Under the pieces are notes generated by a model. That model had not been told where the DNA came from. It ran no database searches and saw only the letters and a program-made list of their open reading frames with translations. The translations under genes and the position numbers were made by a program. From contig NMRA01000433.1 in NCBI GenBank assembly GCA_002633005.1, positions 4,809-68,808 on the forward strand: a stretch of 64,000 nt of DNA. Direction: 5' to 3'. The DNA is from Phoronis australis. Taxonomy: Eukaryota; Phoronida; Phoronidae. Shown here piece after piece: positions 58,376-64,000 of this stretch. Numbering within the stretch: position 1 is the stretch's first letter; the number at the start of each line of letters is the position of its first letter.

Positions 58376-61300
58376 CTGAAAACCAAAAAAAATAAATTAT
58401 CACAAAAATTCCGGCATCTCGGCAACAACTTTAAGTTTAGATTACTTTGTTTCATCTCTTTCATTTGCGTATGTCATTTATTGGAATGGAAAAACAGCTT
58501 TCGACAATCGACTTTCAGGGAATTACTACTTCTAGAGCAGAATTTAGTATATAATTAATTTTACCAGGCAGAATTGTTTACTAGTGTGTTCACATTCATA
58601 GTTCGGATGCCAATACAATACAATCGTGCAACGTCCTTTTAAGACGTGTATGTCCAACCAAGTTGCGATTACTTGAGTGGTTTGAGCTCCGGACTCCCGT
58701 TTCGGAGATCCAGGTTCAAATCCTGGTATTACTGGCTGACAATCGAGCATTGCGCAAAGGTGTCTTCTACTCCACTGAGTTCGGTCTTACTAGTGAATGT
58801 ATGCAAAAGCAATGAATGAAAACTTGGGGCCGCATACCTTGGGTTCCAAGATATAACAATTGTCAATGTCTCCCTTATAAAATCAATGTGGTCTATGGTT
58901 TGTTCTGTTACGGCAGCGCCAATGAAAACAGATAATTTGAATTAAAGACGCTGCAGACTATTTTGGCGAACATCCGACGACTTTAATTCACATATCATTT
59001 GTTCTTACAAAGGGGATTTTTCCTTAAACCAATACCAATTGCCAGTATTGTCATGGCAACAGAAACTAATCCAAATAGCTACATGTAATCATTGACCTGG
59101 TATGAAGCAATCAAGTGACCTGTGACTTGTTCTCGAGCACAGAAACAATTTCCAGCCTGAGGCGGAAAAATGAGATTCAGTAGTACATGTAGTTGGCTAC
59201 ACTGTTATGTGCAAAAGTTAGAAGTCAGTAGCTCAGGACCGGACATCACACACGAAACGTGTTGCGCCATGTACTTTGATGAGAGATAGATCCGTCCCAT
59301 CCCAAAACAAATCACACATGATCCAGGTCATAGATTGACTGGCATATGAAGAATCAAGCAATTTGTAAAGATATCAGTGTACAGTGTAGTTAGAGTAGGC
59401 CAAGCCTTCCTGCATTTTATTACTACAATCAATAGATGAGCATCTCGCTTAATGTTATAAACTGTCACGACATCTAACTATTCGATACATTCTTGTGATC
59501 ATCAAACAGAAAGCGCCACCTTCAGTTTATTACTTCTTCAAAGTATCACCCAGTATACTTTTGCGGTCTCATGTCCATAAGCAATTACTAATAGATTTTA
59601 AGCATTGGGAAAGAGAGGTATGGCTGCGGCAGGTCAATCTCAGCCGAAACCGGTAGCGTTTATGTGTTACCAATGTACCTTTATTTATGCTATATTCTAT
59701 TCAAAGAAATGATCACGATACCCATTTAATAACAGATATTGATAAAAAGCCACCACCAATTCTACAAGCTATCTACTTTCCACCATGCACCTTCACAGAG
59801 TTCAGTAAAATCTACAGTTTTGTAGACATTTGGCTAAATACGAAGACTTGTCAACATATCCTATACAATTTTAACCACTTACACTTGAGTATTGAGAATC
59901 CCGTAGAAGACACGGTAGCCTGGATGAACGCCTGAAATACAAGGCTGACCGCGAGAATGAAAAAACCAACGGACATTAGCCTGAATTGGTGTACCCTCGC
60001 CATTATGCTCGTAAGTTTGTGAAGCGTAGTTAAGCGTTTTGATATCAGTGATCGAGGAAAGGTCACGCGCAGCTGAAGTAATAAGTTATTTAAATAGATT
60101 ACAAAATGTGTGACCTGGTTATCAAGTTCTGCATTGTTTACCTGGACCGTCTACCCCAGTACTCTATCGATGCTGTAGGCAAGTATAGGCCTACACAACT
60201 GGATTGGCCTAAATATCCACTCCTGCCGAGAAACCAAGGAGAGTTTCCCCTACGTGATAAAAAGGTGATGGGTTGGTTATAAGACACGTTCTTCAAATTA
60301 TGACAGGCCACTGGCCCGACACAGACACGTTACTGGGTCTATGGGGAGCTCAGTGTATCCCGAGCAATGAAATAAATAGCTAGAGACGACACGACTATGT
60401 TCGCAAGCCAGCTGATAGCGCGTGAAACGCGGTCCGCCATATTGATGATGAACGCTATGTAAACAAAAGCACGGTAGCCTTATGGAAGCCGGGGAATTTT
60501 CAGAATAAAATTCGAAATTTTGATTACTAAAGAGGTTTTGAAATATCGGTAACATTAGGCAATGTAAAAACCTGTGGCTCACGCATTGATTAAACGGTCA
60601 TAAAGCCATTGCAAAGACAAAATTCCTCATCACTTTAGCTAGGACTGGGATTTTTTTGCCGGCTGAGTCGAAAAGATAATAACACTGAAATGTATACAGT
60701 TTAGAAAATGGTATTATACAAAAAACATAACCTTTTCATCGTTATAATTGTATCAGTAGTACCAATTTTTAAGTTGTTTATGAACTGACAAGAACATCAG
60801 CTGTCAAGCGGACAGCTCTCCGGCAAGCCATTACATCACTGCATTCCCAAAGTTTTTAGTATGGGTCTAAAGATTCCTTGACCCGACGCCACTTGATTCA
60901 TTCTAACAAAAATATTTGAGGCTTGCGTTCGTGTGAAACACTTGAACACTAAATAGGAAAAAATTAATCGAAACCTATAGCAATCGATGAGCACACAAAC
61001 AGCAGTAGGCCTGCATGCAAAGTCGTGTCACTGTGTGGAACAATTGACCAATGGAGGGGTCCATGCTTGTGTACATGTGCATATTTGGAATTAAAACCAT
61101 AGGCCAGTTTGAATAAAAGTTGGGAGGAAAAATTTGCAAAGCCATAGATTTATAGAAACTGACTGGGCGTCCGAAACCGGAGGTCGAAGTATGCATTTGC
61201 AGAGACCCAATTTTCCGAAAGGTGATTGCAATTGTCTACTTCCGGTTATACCAACGAATAATAATTACATCAATATGAAGACGATTTTTTCCAAAAATAA

Positions 61301-61640
61301 AGCTTACGTAAGGGGTGCTGAGGAGTCTCGAGGAAAATTATTTCAGTAATATGCTACTATCTAGCATTACTTGCCCTATTACTTAATTCATCTTAGATTG
61401 GTCAACTGGCAATTTGTGCAGTTTGAAACGACATTGTGTCACAGTTCAGACAGTTGTGTCATAAACTCTATTGTAAAACAACACGCCGCGGAATTATAGT
61501 TTTAAAAGGCGTTCGCATTATTAATTTTACCAATAATTATTCTTACACCAATCAATGCCTCCCTTTTATCAGATCATGTTATGCGGATTCGTAGATTTTT
61601 TTGTCAATAACAAACACTTCTATCTCAATTTTCATCCAGA
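58376..61640. other. Upstream of the GH3 gene, non-coding; initiator exon not located
   Basis: The missing start exon of the GH3 gene should lie here or further right. I could not pick a convincing ATG exon with a phase-1 donor. Other frames are short and featureless. Confidence 0.4.
58660..58740 (+). repeat. tRNA-related SINE fragment
   Basis: ACTTGAGTGGTTTGAGC resembles a tRNA D-arm/A box. CTCCGGA...TTCGGAG can form an anticodon-like stem, and CCAGGTTCAAATCCTGG is a perfect T-arm with B box GGTTCAAATCC. Acceptor ends do not pair, so this is a tRNA-derived repeat rather than a functional tRNA gene. Confidence 0.45.
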
Positions 61641-61649
61641 ACGAGAAGG

Positions 61650-61750
61650 ACACCTAAAATGCTCACACAGAAACAACACATTGAGGTATTGTAACCATTT
61701 CAAACAATAAAGTTTTGATTTATTTCAAAACATATTTATTTCAAAATGTT
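61650..61750 (-). repeat. ~90-bp segment shared with the region upstream of the RING-ubiquitin-like gene
   Basis: The reverse complement contains AATAAATATGTTTTGAAATA, AATCAAAACTTTATTGTTTG and TGTTGTTTCTGTGT. These match 14288-14372 in the same order just upstream of the gene at 14415. No RING or ubiquitin-like coding follows here. Confidence 0.6.
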
Positions 61751-63340
61751 ACCATCACGCAGTAAAATCACACCGTGACAGTAAATGGGAAATGTCTAGC
61801 TGGTACAAAATTAATGAACCGTACTTGTACATGCACTCCATTTCAGCAAGTCAGATTTCAACCAACTCTAATTTAATCCCTCAATTCAGTTTGATCCGAC
61901 ATTTAGTGTACTGGCACACAATTATGTTACTAGTACATTTATACTGACAACATCCCGCCACAATGTAATTATGACAAAACTCAATGTTCATAAACTCTAT
62001 CTGCTCTGTCCTACATATGCGCACACAGGAAGGGGGGAGCTCTAGAGGGGGGGACTCGAATGAGACTCCCATTTGGCAAAGAGAGCAAAAAGGACAACCT
62101 CAGAGAAACAAAAAGTCCGAGAATACGAAACGAAAGTCCACTAGAAAGGCGCATACGCACAATTCGCAGCTGTGAACGTGGTACCCCGTTTTTAAGTCAC
62201 CCGGCTTTTTGTTAGTAAAAGGTCCACATCGCCAGAAACTCGAGACCCCCCAAAACGCCGGGTGGGCACATGCTACATACCATGTACACTGTAAATATCA
62301 GAAGACCATAAACAGCTGGACAGAAAATAATGGTTTCCTCAAGTAATACAGTTGCAGATTTTAATAACTTCCCAGGCTACAAAACATTTGTCCCATCCCA
62401 TGAAATCTACAGAAACAATCCATCCATCGTCCCAATATATCATTTTGGGGTGTAGCATTCATGGGGTATCCCTTCTTTGATCCTACCACATTGCTAATAA
62501 CCTGGATATATTAATAAATCTTCCAACTGGTGTCCACTCTGTAAAAAAGTACAATTATTAATCTTGAAGTCACTTTTTGTGTTTCTTCGTTGCTAGAAAA
62601 CAACAGATACATGTATCTTGGTCACTAAACCCTTAGAGACATATCGAACTAAGAATGAAAGTCAAATAAAAGACCATGAAACATCGACTTAAGTGGGTGT
62701 TCTAGGAAACAAATGAATTTGAACAATATTGTTTCTGAGATCGGATTCTCACCAACAAAGTCATTTGATTTCAGTTTCAATTTTTAAACATCGAAAGACC
62801 AAAAAATTATATCATTGATTCTGGGTCAAATCTTTATACTAGAAATCAAACCATGTTTTTTATTTTTCTGCTGTAACTAAAGATACGTGTTAAGACCCTT
62901 TTTAAAATCCTGTGCTCAAGTATGCAATCATTTTCTTGGATGATTTTCTAAAAATCCTAGTTTGCACTTGTTGATCCTAACATTAAAGCTACGACTTTTT
63001 AGTAGAAATTCCGTTTGCTAGCAATATTGGTTTCTAGATACTACAGATTACCCACGCATGGTTTATCAGCAAGATGGTGGACCACTGTGTTCAACGAAAA
63101 CCACGTGACGTCAACTCTAGCTATTTATCTCATTGGTCCCGAGTGTGCTACTGACGTTGAAACCCCCAAACACCTGATAGAGTCTTGTATATTTTTTTTC
63201 TATAGACTAAAGAGCAACCCATTGGACGGCACTGTTAACTGCGTACAACATATAGTAGACCTACATGGCAAGAAGTATAAGTCTGTCCGTTTTCTTAAAG
63301 GAAACATGAAAACTTCCTTCGCGAAGAACCATAACATATA
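61751..63340. other. Non-coding stretch, nothing certain
   Basis: Short open frames. The plus frame at 63015-63341 contains a weak ETP-x-HL-x(3)-C pattern seen near the end of some retrotransposon proteins, but not enough to call. Confidence 0.35.
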
Positions 63341-63950
63341 AATTGGCTTCTTCGGCTGTGGCTGAACTGTTGAAACCCGTTTTGGGAAAGCTAATCAGTA
63401 AGGACCAGACAGGTTTCGTTTCAGGAAGAAATACGATCGAAAATATCCGCGTGCTATGTGATTTAATGTTTTATGCCCAGGCAGCTAACAAACCTGGATT
63501 GCTTTTACTGATTGATTTGAGACAGCATTTGATTCATTGTCGTGGAATTTTATTCAAAAAACTTTATCTTTCCTTAATTTTGGTTGGTCTATGAGAAGTA
63601 ATATTACGTCCTGTGTTGTCGTAATTGGTCACCCATCGTCCTGGTTCAATATTTCGCGTGGCTGCAGACAAGATGACCCCTTGTCTCCATACATTTTCAT
63701 GTTGTGCCCGGAGATTTTGGTGTATTTAATTAAGAAAAATAAAAATATTGCTGGTGTAGTTGCAGGAAATAAGGAATATTTGATTTCACAATATGCGGAC
63801 GACACATCAATTACGTTGGTTGGGTCGAATTTGTCATTGACTACCGCATTGAATGAACTTCATTTGTTTGCTAGTGTCCCCGGTCTCCAAGTGAATGTGA
63901 ATAAAACAAAGCCATATGGTTTGGAAGTAAAACTGGTAGTGATGACTTGA
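63340..63950 (+). pseudogene. Non-LTR (L1/Tx1-like) reverse transcriptase, frameshifted, running to the window edge
   Basis: First frame: KLASSAVAELLKPVL, LISKDQTGFVSGRNTIENIR and LLLLID, the finger/palm motifs of L1/Tx1-type reverse transcriptases. A 1-base frameshift just after ATTGATTT moves the reading to the next frame with TAFDSLSWNFI, then SRGCRQDDPLSPYIF and SQYADDTSITLVG, the catalytic YADD box. Reading continues to a stop at 63950 with possible further sequence beyond. No endonuclease domain lies upstream in the window. It is 5'-truncated and broken, like most genomic copies. Confidence 0.8.
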
Positions 63951-64000
63951 TTCCTACAAAGGAAAGTCTGTGTTGGTCAAAAAAAAATCTATAAGATTTT

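Noticed and set aside
58376-58403. N-terminus MIIYFFWFS for the GH3 protein
   Set aside because: Begins at GTG and translates a polypyrimidine splice-acceptor tract.
63015-63341. 108-codon frame as a gene or retroelement tail
   Set aside because: Only a weak ETP-x-HL-x(3)-C pattern; not enough to call.
1-64000. CRISPR array, operon or prokaryotic system
   Set aside because: No spaced direct-repeat array of that kind; introns and repeats show animal DNA.

Overview
This is eukaryotic, animal DNA. It is gene-poor and AT-rich, with large introns bounded by GT/AG sites, long GT, GA and ATC microsatellites, many small foldback transposons, tRNA-like repeats and metazoan retrotransposon and Harbinger remains. 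The genes (a GRL101-type LDLa/leucine-rich-repeat GPCR with CUB and C-type lectin modules, a TRIM-like RING protein, an animal GH3-domain protein) fit a marine invertebrate such as a lophotrochozoan, ambulacrarian or cephalochordate. I cannot name the species. One 132-base N run (40635-40766) and five single Ns (21538, 25831, 37650, 49381, 54006) are assembly joins.

Layout. 1-14.4 kb: a possible last exon of an off-window gene at the left edge, then repeats: a 1.6-kb dispersed repeat interrupted by a solo LTR, diverged duplicates, a degenerate 50-bp tandem array, and composite tRNA-like/hairpin elements. 14.4-14.9 kb: a compact gene encoding a RING finger joined to a complete 76-residue ubiquitin-like domain that ends exactly in Gly-Gly-stop. 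15.1-16.8 kb: an inverted second copy of the 1.6-kb repeat. 17-28 kb: repeats and relics of Harbinger and non-LTR elements. 28.8-45.7 kb (minus): two large open exons that I join into one receptor gene. Donor and acceptor have matching phase, and the join rebuilds an LDL-receptor class A repeat. The predicted protein is about 1,911 residues: signal peptide, CUB-like ectodomain, two C-type lectin domains, LDLa cluster, leucine-rich repeats, seven transmembrane helices. Its 11-kb intron holds a young 2.7-kb transposon with 256-bp inverted ends, more tRNA-like/hairpin repeats and the N gap. 45.7-50.9 kb: the receptor 5' flank and a decayed second copy of its first exon and flank. 51.4-58.4 kb (minus): a GH3-family gene whose five visible coding exons fit in phase to 604 residues; its initiator exon was not found. 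58.4-64 kb: non-coding sequence, then a broken non-LTR reverse transcriptase running off the right edge.

The three genes show no evident common pathway. The RING-ubiquitin-like fusion looks like an E3 ligase carrying its own ready-to-activate modifier, and the mosaic receptor is a surface sensor with several carbohydrate- or protein-binding modules. These two are the most unusual items. The repeats give a partial history of insertions, because several insertions have an empty site preserved in a sister copy within the window.
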